Below, piece by piece: positions 9,497 through 19,629 of a stretch of DNA of 34,642 nt. The position numbers and the translations under genes were made by a program. Source of the DNA: Oceanospirillaceae bacterium (GTDB taxonomy: Bacteria; Pseudomonadota; Gammaproteobacteria; Pseudomonadales; Balneatricaceae); the NCBI GenBank assembly GCA_016845445.1, contig JAERSU010000160.1:1-34642 (forward strand), read 5' to 3'. The stretch's first letter is position 1, and each line of letters begins with the position of its first letter. Under the pieces are notes generated by a model, which saw only the letters and a list, made by a program, of their open reading frames with translations, was not told the origin of the DNA and did no database searches.

Positions 9497-10267
9497 CTAA
9501 ATAGCCAGTTGTGCTTGCGCCGCCTGGCCTATAGCCAAGAATGATTGCGCATCCAATGATGCCCCACCTACCAGGCCACCATCTATGTCTTGCTGAGCAA
9601 AAAGCTCTGCTGCAGTAGCAGGCGATACGCTGCCACCATATAATATCTGTAAACCTGCCGCCACCTCTGCATTGGCAGCAGCTACATGGGCGCGAATGGC
9701 CGCATGCACTTCCTGAGCTTGCTCTGGCGTGGCTGTTAAACCAGTACCGATTGCCCAAACAGGCTCATAAGCAACCACAGCATTGGCCAGGGACTCGGCA
9801 CCAGCAGCATCCAATACCGCCTGTACTTGCGCATTCACCACACTCAGGGTTTCACCGGCTTCACGTTGCGCTAGGGTTTCACCAATACACAATACCGGCA
9901 CCATGCCTGCAGCTTGCACCGCCATGTATTTAGCCGCCACGGTAGCGTCACTTTCGCCGTAAATAGAACGACGCTCTGAATGGCCAACCAACACATAGCG
10001 CACAGCAAAGTCCGCCAACATACTAGTGGACACTTCCCCAGTATAGGCACCCTTTGCATGCTCACTGGCGTTTTGCGCACCATAAGCAATGCCACTGGCT
10101 TGCAACATCTGCTGCGCCTGAGCCAAATAAGGCAGCGGTGGAAACACCACCATCTCTACACCTGCAGGCAGCGCATCTTGACCATTTAATAGGCCTTGAA
10201 GCAGCTCCGTGGTAGCTTCACTACTGGCATTCATCTTCCAGTTTCCAGCAACCATCATCTTCGGCAT
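9497..10267 (-). CDS. tpiA: Triosephosphate isomerase
   Basis: This glycolytic enzyme interconverts dihydroxyacetone phosphate and glyceraldehyde 3-phosphate. The 256-residue TIM barrel keeps all catalytic residues: Lys11 in GNWKMN, His96 in VGHSERR and Glu168 in AYEPVWAIGTG. The phosphate-binding GGSV loop (YGGSVSP) and GLVGGASL are also intact. AGGATG precedes the ATG at good distance. It is first in a tpiA-secG-tRNA-Leu unit. Confidence 0.98.
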   Translation of the reverse strand: MPKMMVAGNWKMNASSEATTELLQGLLNGQDALPAGVEMVVFPPLPYLAQAQQMLQASGIAYGAQNASEHAKGAYTGEVSTSMLADFAVRYVLVGHSERRSIYGESDATVAAKYMAVQAAGMVPVLCIGETLAQREAGETLSVVNAQVQAVLDAAGAESLANAVVAYEPVWAIGTGLTATPEQAQEVHAAIRAHVAAANAEVAAGLQILYGGSVSPATAAELFAQQDIDGGLVGGASLDAQSFLAIGQAAQAQLAI

Positions 10268-10330
10268 AACATCATCCTATGAGTTTGACTTCGTCAGCGC
10301 CCGGCAGACAGGCTCAGTTTCGAGCGCGAC

Positions 10331-10359
10331 ATGATACCGGAGGACGCTCCAGGATACAA
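10331..10359 (-). promoter_or_regulatory. Candidate tpiA promoter
   Basis: TATCAT (10336-10331) is a good -10 box. Seventeen bases upstream lies TTGTAT (10359-10354), a weak -35. It starts directly at the end of the glmM terminator, a sensible place for the tpiA-secG-tRNA-Leu promoter. Confidence 0.45.
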
Positions 10360-10360
10360 G

Positions 10361-10382
10361 AAAAAGGCCCATAAATGGGCCT
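10361..10382 (-). terminator. Terminator after glmM
   Basis: The stem AGGCCCA/TGGGCCT with a four-base loop is followed by five T and a C on the minus strand. It lies 30 bases past the glmM stop. Confidence 0.88.
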
Positions 10383-10411
10383 AAAAGAATGTTTTAGGGA
10401 GCAATTTTATG

Positions 10412-11743
10412 TCAGCCAACAATTTGCTGCACATCGTGCGCCAGCTCATTAGCAAACTGATTCACCAGGGCAGAATCTTCACCTTCCACCATAACTCGCA
10501 CCACAGGCTCGGTACCGGAAGGCCGTAACAATACGCGACCACGACCCGCCAAACGCTGTTCCACTTCGTCCACCTGCTTTTGCACGGCAGGATAGTCATT
10601 CAGGTCGATACGTGTGGGGAAGCGTACATTTACCAAAGACTGGGGCATCTTAACCATTTCACTTTTCAGTTCATGCAAACTCTTGCCAGTACGCTCCATG
10701 GCCTGCAATACCTGCAAAGCCGCCACAATACCATCACCGGTACTGGTTAGGTTGCGGCACACCAGATGCCCGGAAGATTCGCCACCTAATAGCCAACCAC
10801 GCTTTTTCAACTCTTGCATAACATAGCGATCGCCCACCTTGGCACGGCAAAACTCAATACCCAGTTCTTGCAGACCTAGTTCCATTCCCAGATTGCTCAT
10901 CTGCGTGCCAACAACACCACCATGCAACATACCCTGGCGTTTTTGCTCGGCTGCAATGATAAACATCAGCTCATCACCATCGACCTCTTCACCCATGTGA
11001 TCAATCATAATAACGCGATCGCCATCGCCATCTAGAGCCACACCAACATCCGCTTCCTGCAGACGCACCACCTTACGCAAACTGGCAATGGAGGTTGAAC
11101 CACATTCCTGGTTGATATTCATACCATCAGGGTCAATACCAATAGAGGTAACTTCTGCACCCAACTCATGAAACACATTAGGCGCAATGTGATAGGTCGC
11201 ACCATGGGCGCAATCAAGCACCATATTGATACCTTTAAGACTAGTGTGCGGGCCTACCGTGCCTTTGCAGAATTCAATATAGCGACCGGCGGCATCGTTT
11301 ATACGCCGCGACTTACCTAACATTTCAGCCGCCACGCATTCCATGGGTTCTTGCAATTTGGTTTCAATGGCCGCTTCAATGGCATCAGGCAGCTTAGTGC
11401 CTTGGGCAGAGAAGAACTTGATACCATTATCCTGGTAACCATTGTGGGAGGCACTTATGACGATACCTGCATCAGCATGGAAGGTGCGCGTTAAATAGGC
11501 AATGGCAGGCGTAGGCATGGGCCCTAGTAATAGCACATCGACCCCAGCGGCAGACAAACCAGCCTGCAGGGCTGATTCAAACATATAGCCAGATATTCGG
11601 GTATCCTTACCAATGAGAATTTTACTACGCCCAGATTCGGCGAATACCTTACCTGCAGCCCAACCCAGCTTAAGCATGAAATCCGGGGTAATTGGGTAGG
11701 TGCCACAAGGCCCACGAATACCATCGGTACCAAAATACTTCAT
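10412..11743 (-). CDS. glmM: Phosphoglucosamine mutase
   Basis: GlmM converts glucosamine 6-phosphate to glucosamine 1-phosphate for UDP-GlcNAc, hence peptidoglycan and LPS. The 443-residue protein has the four alpha-phosphohexomutase signatures: the phosphoserine loop ISASHN (Ser99 expected to be phosphorylated), the metal site LDGDGDR, the sugar-binding GGESSGH and the phosphate-binding [12 protein letters not shown]. The residue after ISASHN is Gly (HNGYQDNG), where nearly all relatives I know have Pro. The ATG at 11743 has AGGA nine bases upstream. folP precedes it by 48 bases, the usual folP-glmM pairing. Confidence 0.97.
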   Translation of the reverse strand: MKYFGTDGIRGPCGTYPITPDFMLKLGWAAGKVFAESGRSKILIGKDTRISGYMFESALQAGLSAAGVDVLLLGPMPTPAIAYLTRTFHADAGIVISASHNGYQDNGIKFFSAQGTKLPDAIEAAIETKLQEPMECVAAEMLGKSRRINDAAGRYIEFCKGTVGPHTSLKGINMVLDCAHGATYHIAPNVFHELGAEVTSIGIDPDGMNINQECGSTSIASLRKVVRLQEADVGVALDGDGDRVIMIDHMGEEVDGDELMFIIAAEQKRQGMLHGGVVGTQMSNLGMELGLQELGIEFCRAKVGDRYVMQELKKRGWLLGGESSGHLVCRNLTSTGDGIVAALQVLQAMERTGKSLHELKSEMVKMPQSLVNVRFPTRIDLNDYPAVQKQVDEVEQRLAGRGRVLLRPSGTEPVVRVMVEGEDSALVNQFANELAHDVQQIVG

Positions 11744-11764
11744 ATGATTACTTCCTATGTGTTC

Positions 11765-11781
11765 TGCTGTCTATGACAGCA
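11765..11781 (-). other. Small hairpin in the folP-glmM gap
   Basis: TGCTGTC/GACAGCA pair around three bases. There is no T run, so it is not a terminator. It may help set separate mRNA stability for folP and glmM. Confidence 0.4.
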
Positions 11782-11791
11782 CTCCTTACTG

Positions 11792-12661
11792 TTAGTTCAC
11801 GGCATTACCGGCTTTACGCGGCAATGACGAGCTAAGCACCGCATGGGTCATGCGCAAGGCATCGACACTAGCTGCCACATCATGGGTTCGCACGATACTA
11901 GCACCTCGCTCCAGGGCCATGACTGCCACCGCCAAACCACCGTATAGACGCTCATCCACTGGCTTGTTGAGGGTATTGCCAATCATACTCTTGCGGGACA
12001 TACCTACTAACAACGGCAAGTTAAACGATTGTAGTTTGTGCATCTCTTGCAAGAGCTGTAAATTATGCTGCAAGGTTTTACCAAAACCAAATCCCGGATC
12101 CAATATCAACTTGTCGCGAGCGATGCCTACCGCTTCACAGGCGCCAATACGTTGGGCAAAGTAGCTGCTAATTTCGCCAAACAAATCGTCATAATGCGGC
12201 TCCTGCTGCATGGTCTTTGGCTCACCCTGTATATGCATGAGACAGATCGGCAGCCCAGTATCGGCAGCGGCCTGCAAAGCACCTTCTCGCTGCAAGGCCC
12301 GGACATCATTAATAAGGCCGGCACCCGCTTGGGCGGCCGCGGTAATCACTTGCGGGGTACTGGTATCAATGGACACAGCCACTGCAAAACGCGCCCGTAA
12401 AGCCTCAATCACTGGCACCACACGGCATAGCTCTTCATCCACACTCACGGCATTGGCGCCAGGACGGGTGGATTCGCCACCGACATCCAGAAAGCTAGCC
12501 CCCTCACCAACCATCTGCGCCGCACGGTCTACAGCGGCAGCGATACTCAAGGCATTATCGCTGTATAAGGTGCCACCATCAGAAAATGAGTCCGGCGTCA
12601 CATTCACAACGCCCATCACCTGAGGCACTGACAAGTCTAATTCAATACCAGCAAAATTCAC
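11792..12661 (-). CDS. folP: Dihydropteroate synthase
   Basis: This folate-pathway enzyme joins p-aminobenzoate to 6-hydroxymethyl-dihydropterin pyrophosphate and is the sulfonamide target. The 289-residue TIM barrel has the expected motifs: MGVVNVTPDSFSDGG, LDVGGESTRPGA, ILDPGFGFGKT, the sulfa-binding SRKSMIG and RTHDV. The start codon is GTG at 12661, which fits the family N-terminus. It lies behind ftsH but after a terminator, so it probably has its own promoter with glmM. Confidence 0.96.
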   Translation of the reverse strand: MNFAGIELDLSVPQVMGVVNVTPDSFSDGGTLYSDNALSIAAAVDRAAQMVGEGASFLDVGGESTRPGANAVSVDEELCRVVPVIEALRARFAVAVSIDTSTPQVITAAAQAGAGLINDVRALQREGALQAAADTGLPICLMHIQGEPKTMQQEPHYDDLFGEISSYFAQRIGACEAVGIARDKLILDPGFGFGKTLQHNLQLLQEMHKLQSFNLPLLVGMSRKSMIGNTLNKPVDERLYGGLAVAVMALERGASIVRTHDVAASVDALRMTHAVLSSSLPRKAGNAVN

Positions 12662-12690
12662 TTTTCTAACTCTTCTAAAATTTGCCCATC

Positions 12691-12696
12691 ATTATA
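12691..12696 (-). promoter_or_regulatory. Possible folP -10 box
   Basis: A perfect TATAAT lies 30 bases before the folP GTG, overlapping the tail of the ftsH terminator. No good -35 box stands 16-18 bases upstream (GCACTT at 17). Only the -10 supports it. Confidence 0.35.
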
Positions 12697-12702
12697 ACAA
12701 CA

Positions 12703-12725
12703 AAGGGAGCACCAAGTGCTCCCTT
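12703..12725 (-). terminator. Terminator after ftsH
   Basis: A perfect ten-base stem (AAGGGAGCAC with GTGCTCCCTT) closes a three-base loop 26 bases past the ftsH stop. The tract after it on the minus strand (TGTTGTTAT) is T-rich but broken, so termination may be partial. Confidence 0.75.
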
Positions 12726-12751
12726 AAAATCAATCAAAACTGATTTTCAGA

Positions 12752-14728
12752 CTAATGCTTAGTAGGCTCTTCGGGTGCTTCAGGAATATCACTATCACCC
12801 AGGTCCTCTGCAGAAGCTGTCACCACTTCTGCGTCTTCGGCATCAAATTCATCACCATCATCAGAATCAGCACCTTGGGCATTGCCACCGTCACCTTCTT
12901 CCCAACCTTCAGGTGGGGTGACAGGTTCACGTGCCAGCAATTGATCCAATTGATCCGTGTCGATGGTTTCGTATTTCATCAAAGCATCGGCCATGGCATC
13001 CAAGATGTCACGATTATCTTCAAGAATCTTAGTCGCTTGGCCATAACAACTATCAATAATACTCTTCACTTCTTCATCAATGGCATTGGTGGTGTCATCG
13101 GAGAAACCTTTGGCACCTTGGCCAGGCATGCCACTAAATGGATCAGAGTCTTCGGCTTCATACAACAATGGGCCCAACTTGTCAGATAATCCCCACTTGG
13201 TCACCATATTACGGGCCAACTGGGTGGCGCGCTGGATATCGTTGGAGGCACCGGTGGTGACACCTTCTTTACCCAGGGTCATTTCCTCGGCAATTCGACC
13301 ACCATAAAGGCTACAAATCTGGCTTAATATACCCTGTTTGGACAGGCTATAACGGTCATCTTCGGGCAAGAACATGGTCACCCCCAAGGCGCGACCGCGC
13401 GGAATGATAGTGACCTTGTAAACCGGGTCATGCTCTGGCATTAAGCGGCCAACAATAGCATGACCTGCTTCGTGATAAGCCGTATTGAGCTTCTCGGAAT
13501 GCTTCATCACCATGGACTTACGCTCGGCGCCCATCATGATCTTGTCTTTGGCCTTTTCCAGCTCTTCCATACCGACAGTGCGCTTGTTAAGACGCGCGGT
13601 AAACAAGGCAGCCTCGTTGACCAAGTTGGCTAGATCAGCACCGGAAAAACCAGGGGTACCTCGGGCAATCAGCTTAGGCTTTACACCGTCAGCTAGAGGC
13701 ACCTTACGTAGGTGCACCTTCAAAATTTGCTCTCGACCACGAATATCGGGCAGTGGCACATTCACCTGGCGGTCAAAACGACCGGGGCGCAACAAGGCGT
13801 TATCCAGCACGTCTGGACGGTTAGTCGCAGCAATAACAATAATGCCTTCACTGCCTTCAAAACCATCCATTTCAACCAACAACTGGTTTAAGGTCTGTTC
13901 ACGTTCGTCGTTACCGCCGCCCATGCCTGCCCCACGATGGCGGCCGACGGCGTCAATTTCATCGATAAAGATAATACATGGGGCCTGCTTCTTGGCTTGC
14001 TCAAACATGTCACGCACACGAGATGCACCGACACCCACAAACATTTCCACAAAATCAGAACCCGAAATGCTAAAGAAGGGCACCCGCGCTTCGCCGGCAA
14101 TGGCTTTGGCCAACAAGGTTTTACCTGTACCTGGAGGACCTGACATCAATACACCGCGAGGGATATGGCCACCTAAGCGCTGAAACTTACCCGGATCACG
14201 TAAAAACTCAACCAGTTCTTGCACGTCATCTTTGGCTTCTTCCACACCGGCCACATCAGCAAAGGTGGTTTTAATCTGGTCTTCACTCATTAAACGAGCT
14301 TTACTCTTACCAAACGCCATGGGGCCACCACGGCCACCAGCACCACCTTGCATTTGGCGCATAAAGAACATGAACAAAGCAATAATGATTAATATGGGGA
14401 AGGTCGCCACCAGCAACTGTGACCAGATGCTTTGTTTCTCAGGCATCTTACCAATCACTTCAACTTCGTGCGCCAGTAGATCGTCCACTAGCTTAGGATC
14501 GGACAATGCTGGGCGCACCACCTCAAAGGTAGCACCATCGGCAGTGCGGCCGGAGATGGTATAACCATCAACAACAACACTATTAACACGATCACGCTGC
14601 ACTTCTTGCACAAACTGTGAATAGCTCATGCGATTAGCCGTCGTTTCGGTACTAAAATTATTAAATACCGCCAGCATCACTGCTGCGATAATCAGCCACA
14701 AGGCGAAATTTCTAGCCATGTTATTCAA
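12752..14728 (-). CDS. ftsH: ATP-dependent zinc metalloprotease FtsH
   Basis: FtsH is a membrane-anchored AAA+ protease that degrades unassembled membrane proteins and regulators such as sigma-32 and LpxC. The 658-residue protein has two membrane helices (about 8-23 and 104-123) around a periplasmic domain, then Walker A GPPGTGKT (197-204), Walker B IIFIDEID, the second region of homology, and the zinc site HEAGH (419-423). A strongly acidic tail of about 50 residues follows. I choose the TTG at 14728 because AGGTG lies six bases upstream. The ATG three codons later (14719) matches the usual MAxN start but has no ribosome binding site. rlmE is 12 bases upstream, the conserved rlmE-ftsH pair. 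Confidence 0.97.
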   Translation of the reverse strand: MNNMARNFALWLIIAAVMLAVFNNFSTETTANRMSYSQFVQEVQRDRVNSVVVDGYTISGRTADGATFEVVRPALSDPKLVDDLLAHEVEVIGKMPEKQSIWSQLLVATFPILIIIALFMFFMRQMQGGAGGRGGPMAFGKSKARLMSEDQIKTTFADVAGVEEAKDDVQELVEFLRDPGKFQRLGGHIPRGVLMSGPPGTGKTLLAKAIAGEARVPFFSISGSDFVEMFVGVGASRVRDMFEQAKKQAPCIIFIDEIDAVGRHRGAGMGGGNDEREQTLNQLLVEMDGFEGSEGIIVIAATNRPDVLDNALLRPGRFDRQVNVPLPDIRGREQILKVHLRKVPLADGVKPKLIARGTPGFSGADLANLVNEAALFTARLNKRTVGMEELEKAKDKIMMGAERKSMVMKHSEKLNTAYHEAGHAIVGRLMPEHDPVYKVTIIPRGRALGVTMFLPEDDRYSLSKQGILSQICSLYGGRIAEEMTLGKEGVTTGASNDIQRATQLARNMVTKWGLSDKLGPLLYEAEDSDPFSGMPGQGAKGFSDDTTNAIDEEVKSIIDSCYGQATKILEDNRDILDAMADALMKYETIDTDQLDQLLAREPVTPPEGWEEGDGGNAQGADSDDGDEFDAEDAEVVTASAEDLGDSDIPEAPEEPTKH

Positions 14729-14740
14729 TATCTACACCTA

Positions 14741-15361
14741 TTAACCTTTAAAACCTGTTGCCAATTGATACACCTCACGGGAGCGGCCACGAGACGCATC
14801 GGGCTTGCGTGATTGCACCTTGGTAAAGCTAGAGCGCGTTTCTCGCAATAGCTCATCGAATCCTTCACCCTGAAATACCTTGGCCAAGAAAGCACCACCT
14901 GGTTTCAGAACCTGTCGCGACATATCCAAAGCCAACTCCACCAAATACATGGATCGAGGCTGATCAATCGCCGTGTTACCACTCATATTGGGGGCCATAT
15001 CTGAAATTACAAGGTCTATCTGTTTACCATTTACAGCCGCCATGATTTCGTCATACACGGATTGCTCGGTAAAGTCCCCCTCAATAAAGGTAACCCCAGC
15101 AATAGGATCCATGGGCAAGATATCTGAAGCTATCACGGTGCCATTGTCACCCACCAGCTCCATGGCTACCTGGGTCCAACCGCCAGGGGCAGCACCCAGG
15201 TCCAATACCGTCATACCGGGACGGATAAGACGATCCTTCTTGCTCATTTCCAACAGCTTGTAACTAGCGCGAGAACGATAACCGTCCTTTTGCGATTGTT
15301 TTACATAAGGATCATCAAAATGTTCTTTCAGCCAACGGCCAGAAGATTTGGATCTTGCCAC
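14741..15361 (-). CDS. rlmE: 23S rRNA 2'-O-ribose U2552 methyltransferase
   Basis: RlmE (FtsJ) methylates U2552 in the A-loop of 23S rRNA at a late step of 50S assembly. The 206-residue protein begins with the family N-terminus ([15 protein letters not shown]) and has the SAM site [14 protein letters not shown], the [10 protein letters not shown] motif and [10 protein letters not shown]. These hold the Lys-Asp-Lys-Glu residues expected of the family. It forms a heat-shock operon with ftsH in E. coli. yhbY is divergent upstream. Confidence 0.96.
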   Translation of the reverse strand: MARSKSSGRWLKEHFDDPYVKQSQKDGYRSRASYKLLEMSKKDRLIRPGMTVLDLGAAPGGWTQVAMELVGDNGTVIASDILPMDPIAGVTFIEGDFTEQSVYDEIMAAVNGKQIDLVISDMAPNMSGNTAIDQPRSMYLVELALDMSRQVLKPGGAFLAKVFQGEGFDELLRETRSSFTKVQSRKPDASRGRSREVYQLATGFKG

Positions 15362-15414
15362 TTGTCTCTATCTCTTGCGTTTAAGGGTGGCAAAAACAGC
15401 CACAACCTCTGAAT

Positions 15415-15430
15415 TCAGGTATAATAGCGC
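15415..15430. promoter_or_regulatory. Overlapping divergent -10 boxes between rlmE and yhbY
   Basis: The plus strand has a perfect TATAAT (15420-15425) pointing at yhbY. The overlapping minus strand reads TATTAT pointing at rlmE-ftsH. Neither has a convincing -35 box at 16-18 bases. This is the only place in the 126-base gap with promoter-like bases on both strands. No clear sigma-32 site was seen for rlmE. Confidence 0.45.
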
Positions 15431-15487
15431 CAGTTTACCACAGCCACACTGGCCAATGATGCCATTTGGCTACAAATATGGAATATT

Positions 15488-15790
15488 ATGAATCTTAGCC
15501 AAGCCCAAAAGAAGCATTTACGTAGCATCGGCCACGCCTTAAATCCTGTTGTCACGGTGGCCGGTAACGGCCTATCTGAAGGTGTAATGGAAGAACTGGA
15601 ACGTGCTCTACTGGATCACGAACTGATCAAGGTAAAATTTGCCGTGGGCGACCGCGACATCAAGAAGGCCGTGATGGCCGAAATGGTGGCAGCCTGTGGT
15701 GCGGATCTTATTCAGAGCATCGGCAATATTGCCCTTATTTACCGTCATAATCCCGATGCTGATCCAAAGAAATCTAATCTGGAACGTTAG
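15488..15790 (+). CDS. yhbY: CRM-domain RNA-binding protein YhbY
   Basis: YhbY is a single CRM-domain protein associated with pre-50S ribosomal particles. The 100-residue protein aligns along its length with the E. coli protein: MNLSxxQKxHLxxxxHxLxPVVxxxGNGLSEGVxxE, the ELIKVKxA motif and LIYRH near the end. The GNGLSEG loop is the GxxG-type RNA contact. It is one of only three genes on the plus strand. It diverges from rlmE and converges on greA. Confidence 0.95.
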   Translation: MNLSQAQKKHLRSIGHALNPVVTVAGNGLSEGVMEELERALLDHELIKVKFAVGDRDIKKAVMAEMVAACGADLIQSIGNIALIYRHNPDADPKKSNLER

Positions 15791-15806
15791 GCCCCTAGGC
15801 CTACCC

Positions 15807-15833
15807 GGGGTCTGACCTGAAGGGGTTAACCCC
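15807..15833. repeat. Copy of the GGGGTCTGACC palindromic repeat family, with an extra palindrome
   Basis: GGGGTCTGACC (15807-15817) begins 16 bases after the yhbY stop and is followed by the 12-base palindrome GGGGTTAACCCC (15822-15833). The first motif also occurs at 27554, 28450 and 34306. This copy lacks the inverted second arm. Confidence 0.6.
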
Positions 15834-15839
15834 AATGAC

Positions 15840-15870
15840 AAAAAAAGGGAGCTAATTAGCTCCCTTTTTA
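15840..15870. terminator. Bidirectional terminator between yhbY and greA
   Basis: A perfect palindrome (15842-15869) with AGGGAGCTAA/TTAGCTCCCT at its core is flanked by A on the left and T on the right. It can end yhbY on the plus strand and greA on the minus strand. Confidence 0.93.
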
Positions 15871-15881
15871 TTTACGCTTAG

Positions 15882-16361
15882 TTAAGCTAGATGCTCAACC
15901 TGATCGATTTCATATTCAACCATACCACCGGGTGTCTGCACAGGCACTTCATCACCTTCAAGCTTGCCAATTAAGGCTCGGGCAATGGGTGAACCAACAG
16001 AAATCATACCGGCTTTAATGTCCGCTTCGTCTTCACCAACAATGCGGTAGGTTTTCTCTTCGTCGGTATCCAGGTTAATAATGGTTACCGTAGAACCAAA
16101 AATCACCTTACCCGTATGCGGAATCTGAGTAACGTCGATCACCTGCACATGGGACAACTTACCTTCAATCTCTTGAATACGGCCTTCGCAGAAGCCCTGC
16201 TGCTCACGAGCAGCATGGTATTCGGCGTTTTCCTTCAGATCGCCATGTTCGCGAGCGGTAGCAATGGCCTCAATAATACGTGGACGAGTAACGGTTTTCA
16301 GTTCCTGCAGTTCATCACGCAGGGCCTTCTCACCGCGTACGGTCATGGGTACTTTATCCAT
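15882..16361 (-). CDS. greA: Transcription elongation factor GreA
   Basis: GreA stimulates RNA polymerase to cleave backtracked RNA and so rescues stalled complexes. The 159-residue protein has the N-terminal coiled coil with the family signature [21 protein letters not shown], whose acidic tip residues act in the polymerase channel. A C-terminal FKBP-like domain follows ([10 protein letters not shown]...[11 protein letters not shown]). GGGAGG precedes the ATG at good spacing. It lies 16 bases after carB, the common carAB-greA arrangement. Confidence 0.97.
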   Translation of the reverse strand: MDKVPMTVRGEKALRDELQELKTVTRPRIIEAIATAREHGDLKENAEYHAAREQQGFCEGRIQEIEGKLSHVQVIDVTQIPHTGKVIFGSTVTIINLDTDEEKTYRIVGEDEADIKAGMISVGSPIARALIGKLEGDEVPVQTPGGMVEYEIDQVEHLA

Positions 16362-16377
16362 ACTTCAACCTCCCGTA

Positions 16378-19300
16378 TTACTTCACCAGACGAGCATGCA
16401 GGTCTTGGATTCGACGCACCTCACGCTCTTCGCCAAAGTTCATGGCTTCCAATACGGCCAAGGCACCGGTCATGGTAGTGGCATAAGGCACCTTGTTCTG
16501 CAGGGCAGAGCGACGGATTAAGGAAGAATCATTGATGGCCTGGCGACCTTCGGTGGTGTTCACCACGTAGCTGATTTCTTCGTTCTTGATAGCATCAACA
16601 ATGTTAGGACGACCTTCCATTACCTTGTTGACCTGCTCACACTCAAGACCCGCTTGCTGCAGAGAAACCTGCGTACCAGAGGTAGCACATAGGGTGAAAC
16701 CCTTCGCCACCAAGGACTTAGCCAATTCAATGGCCGCAGACTTGTCAGCATCACGTACAGAGATGAAGCACTTACCCACTGCAGGCACCGTTTCGTTAGT
16801 GGCCTTCAAGGCCTTCTCAAAGGCTTCACCAAAGGTGTCACCCACACCCATCACTTCACCGGTGGACTTCATTTCTGGGCTCAGAATTGGATCAACACCT
16901 GGGAACTTATTGAATGGGAATACGGATTCCTTCACCGAGAAGTAATCTGGTACCACCTCCTCGGTAAAGCCAATTTCTTTCAGGCTCTTGCCAGCCATAA
17001 CACGGGCCGCAATGTCCGCCAGAGAAGTACCAATGCACTTGGATACAAAAGGCACGGTACGAGAGGCACGTGGATTCACCTCAATCACGTAGATCTTGCC
17101 GTCTTGCCAGGCTAGCTGGGTATTCATCAGACCGATAACGCCTAGTTCCAGCGCCATACGCTTCACCTGGTCGCGCATTTCGTCCTGCACATCAGCCGGC
17201 AAATTATAAGGTGGCAAGGAGCAGGCAGAATCACCAGAGTGAATGCCAGCCTGTTCGATGTGCTGCATGATGGCACCAATAACCACCTGCTCGCCGTCAG
17301 ATACACAGTCGATGTCCACTTCGATGGCATTGCTCAAAAAACGATCCAGCAGTACTGGGGCATCGTTGGACACCTGTACCGCGTCGGTCATATAGCGACG
17401 CAGTTCTGATTCTTTATGCACAATTTCCATGGCACGACCACCCAACACATAGGACGGACGCACTACCAGTGGATAGCCGATGCGTTCGGCTTCTCGCACC
17501 GCTTCTTCATTGGAGCGTACGGTGGCGTTTTCTGGCTGCAGCAGGTTTAGACGTTGTAGCATCTGCTGGAAACGCTCACGGTCTTCGGCACGGTCAATGG
17601 CCTCTGGAGAAGTACCTAAAATAGGCACACCTGCATTTTCTAGACCCACAGCCAACTTCAGCGGCGTTTGACCACCGTACTGCACGATAACACCTTCTGG
17701 CTGCTCTTGGGCAACGATTTCCAGTACGTCTTCTAGGGTGACTGGCTCAAAGTACAGGCGATCAGAAGTGTCGTAGTCGGTGGATACGGTCTCTGGGTTA
17801 CAGTTAACCATGATGGTTTCAAAACCTGCATCGCGCATGGACAAGGCCGCGTGAACACAGCAGTAGTCAAACTCGATACCTTGGCCGATACGGTTTGGAC
17901 CACCACCCAAAATCATGATCTTAGACTTGTCACTTGGACGCGACTCACACTCTTCCTCGTAGGAAGAATACATGTAAGCCGTGTCCGTAGAGAATTCAGC
18001 AGCGCAGGTATCCACGCGCTTATAAACTGGACGTACACCTAGCTTTTGACGGTGCTGACGGAAACCCTTCTCGGTTAGACCTAGAAGTTGCGCCAAACGG
18101 ATATCGGAGAAACCCTTACGCTTAAGACGGAAGACACGGTCTTTATCCATGTCAGCCAGGCCCAAGGTGGCCAGCTTGCCTTCTTCGTTGATCAGGTCCT
18201 GCATTTGCACTAGGAACCAAGGATCAATACCAGAAATCTTGTAGATTTCATCTATATCCATGCCAAAGCGCATGGCATCGGCCACGTATTGAATACGATT
18301 CGCCTTGGGCGTCTTCAATTCAGCAATCAAGGTGCTACGGGCATCATCGGCAGACAGATCGGTAATTGGGTCCAGGCCATGAATACCGGTTTCCAAACCA
18401 CGTAAAGCTTTTTGCAGAGATTCCTGGAAGGTACGACCAATAGCCATCACCTCACCCACAGACTTCATCTGCGTAGTCAGGCGATCATCTGCTTGTGGGA
18501 ACTTCTCGAAGGTAAAACGAGGAATCTTGGTAACCACATAGTCAATGGCAGGCTCAAAGGAGGCCGGTGTCGCGCCACCAGTGATGTCATTTTGCAGTTC
18601 ATCCAAGGTGTAACCAACAGCCAATTTAGCCGCTACCTTAGCAATGGGGAAACCAGTGGCTTTAGACGCCAAGGCAGAGGAACGGGATACACGTGGGTTC
18701 ATTTCGATCACCACCATGCGCCCATCTTTTGGATTGACACCAAATTGAACGTTAGAACCACCGGTTTCAACACCAATCTCACGCAGCACGGCCAAGGAGG
18801 CATTACGCATGATTTGGTATTCTTTGTCGGTTAAGGTCTGGGCTGGGGCAACGGTGATGGAGTCACCCGTGTGCACACCCATGGCATCAAAGTTTTCGAT
18901 AGAACAGATAATAATGCAGTTGTCGTTCTTGTCACGCACAACTTCCATCTCGTATTCTTTCCAACCGATCAAGGATTCGTCAATCAACAACTCGTTCGTT
19001 GGCGACAAGTCCAATCCACGGGCACAGATTTCTTCAAATTCTTCACGGTTGTAGGCTATACCACCGCCGGAACCACCCATGGTGAAGGATGGGCGAATGA
19101 TGGCTGGGAAGCCAATACGACTTAGCACGTCCAGAGCCTGGTCCATGGAGTGGGCAATTTCGGCACGTGGGCATTCTAAACCAATGTTTTTCATGGCCTG
19201 GTCAAAGCGGTCACGGTCTTCGGCTTTATCAATGGTATCCGCATCAGCGCCGATCATTTCCACACCGTACTTTTCCAGTACGCCCATGCGGTTTAGATCC

Positions 19301-19599
19301 AGAGCACAGTTAAGCGCTGTCTGGCCACCCATGGTAGGCAGGATCGCGCTTGGGCGCTCTTTGGCGATGATTTTTTCTACCGTGTCCCAACGGATGGGTT
19401 CGATGTAGGTGGCATCAGCCATAGCTGGGTCAGTCATGATGGTAGCTGGGTTAGAGTTCACCAGGATGACACGGTAACCTTCTTCGCGCAGGGCCTTACA
19501 AGCCTGAGCACCAGAATAGTCAAATTCACAGGCCTGGCCGATAACTATAGGGCCAGCACCAAGGATAAGAATACTTTCGAGGTCTGTACGTTTTGGCAT
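16378..19599 (-). CDS. carB: Carbamoyl-phosphate synthase large subunit
   Basis: CarB makes carbamoyl phosphate from bicarbonate, ammonia (from CarA) and two ATP, feeding arginine and pyrimidine synthesis. The 1073-residue protein shows the internal duplication: two ATP-grasp halves starting at [21 protein letters not shown] and [19 protein letters not shown], each with its own NPR metal/ATP motif ([12 protein letters not shown] and [12 protein letters not shown]). A C-terminal MGS-like allosteric domain spans about 940-1073. Length is normal. It lies 30 bases after carA. Confidence 0.98.
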   Translation of the reverse strand: MPKRTDLESILILGAGPIVIGQACEFDYSGAQACKALREEGYRVILVNSNPATIMTDPAMADATYIEPIRWDTVEKIIAKERPSAILPTMGGQTALNCALDLNRMGVLEKYGVEMIGADADTIDKAEDRDRFDQAMKNIGLECPRAEIAHSMDQALDVLSRIGFPAIIRPSFTMGGSGGGIAYNREEFEEICARGLDLSPTNELLIDESLIGWKEYEMEVVRDKNDNCIIICSIENFDAMGVHTGDSITVAPAQTLTDKEYQIMRNASLAVLREIGVETGGSNVQFGVNPKDGRMVVIEMNPRVSRSSALASKATGFPIAKVAAKLAVGYTLDELQNDITGGATPASFEPAIDYVVTKIPRFTFEKFPQADDRLTTQMKSVGEVMAIGRTFQESLQKALRGLETGIHGLDPITDLSADDARSTLIAELKTPKANRIQYVADAMRFGMDIDEIYKISGIDPWFLVQMQDLINEEGKLATLGLADMDKDRVFRLKRKGFSDIRLAQLLGLTEKGFRQHRQKLGVRPVYKRVDTCAAEFSTDTAYMYSSYEEECESRPSDKSKIMILGGGPNRIGQGIEFDYCCVHAALSMRDAGFETIMVNCNPETVSTDYDTSDRLYFEPVTLEDVLEIVAQEQPEGVIVQYGGQTPLKLAVGLENAGVPILGTSPEAIDRAEDRERFQQMLQRLNLLQPENATVRSNEEAVREAERIGYPLVVRPSYVLGGRAMEIVHKESELRRYMTDAVQVSNDAPVLLDRFLSNAIEVDIDCVSDGEQVVIGAIMQHIEQAGIHSGDSACSLPPYNLPADVQDEMRDQVKRMALELGVIGLMNTQLAWQDGKIYVIEVNPRASRTVPFVSKCIGTSLADIAARVMAGKSLKEIGFTEEVVPDYFSVKESVFPFNKFPGVDPILSPEMKSTGEVMGVGDTFGEAFEKALKATNETVPAVGKCFISVRDADKSAAIELAKSLVAKGFTLCATSGTQVSLQQAGLECEQVNKVMEGRPNIVDAIKNEEISYVVNTTEGRQAINDSSLIRRSALQNKVPYATTMTGALAVLEAMNFGEEREVRRIQDLHARLVK

Positions 19600-19629
19600 A
19601 TTAGTAATCCAATCTTAAGTTCTGGCCAA

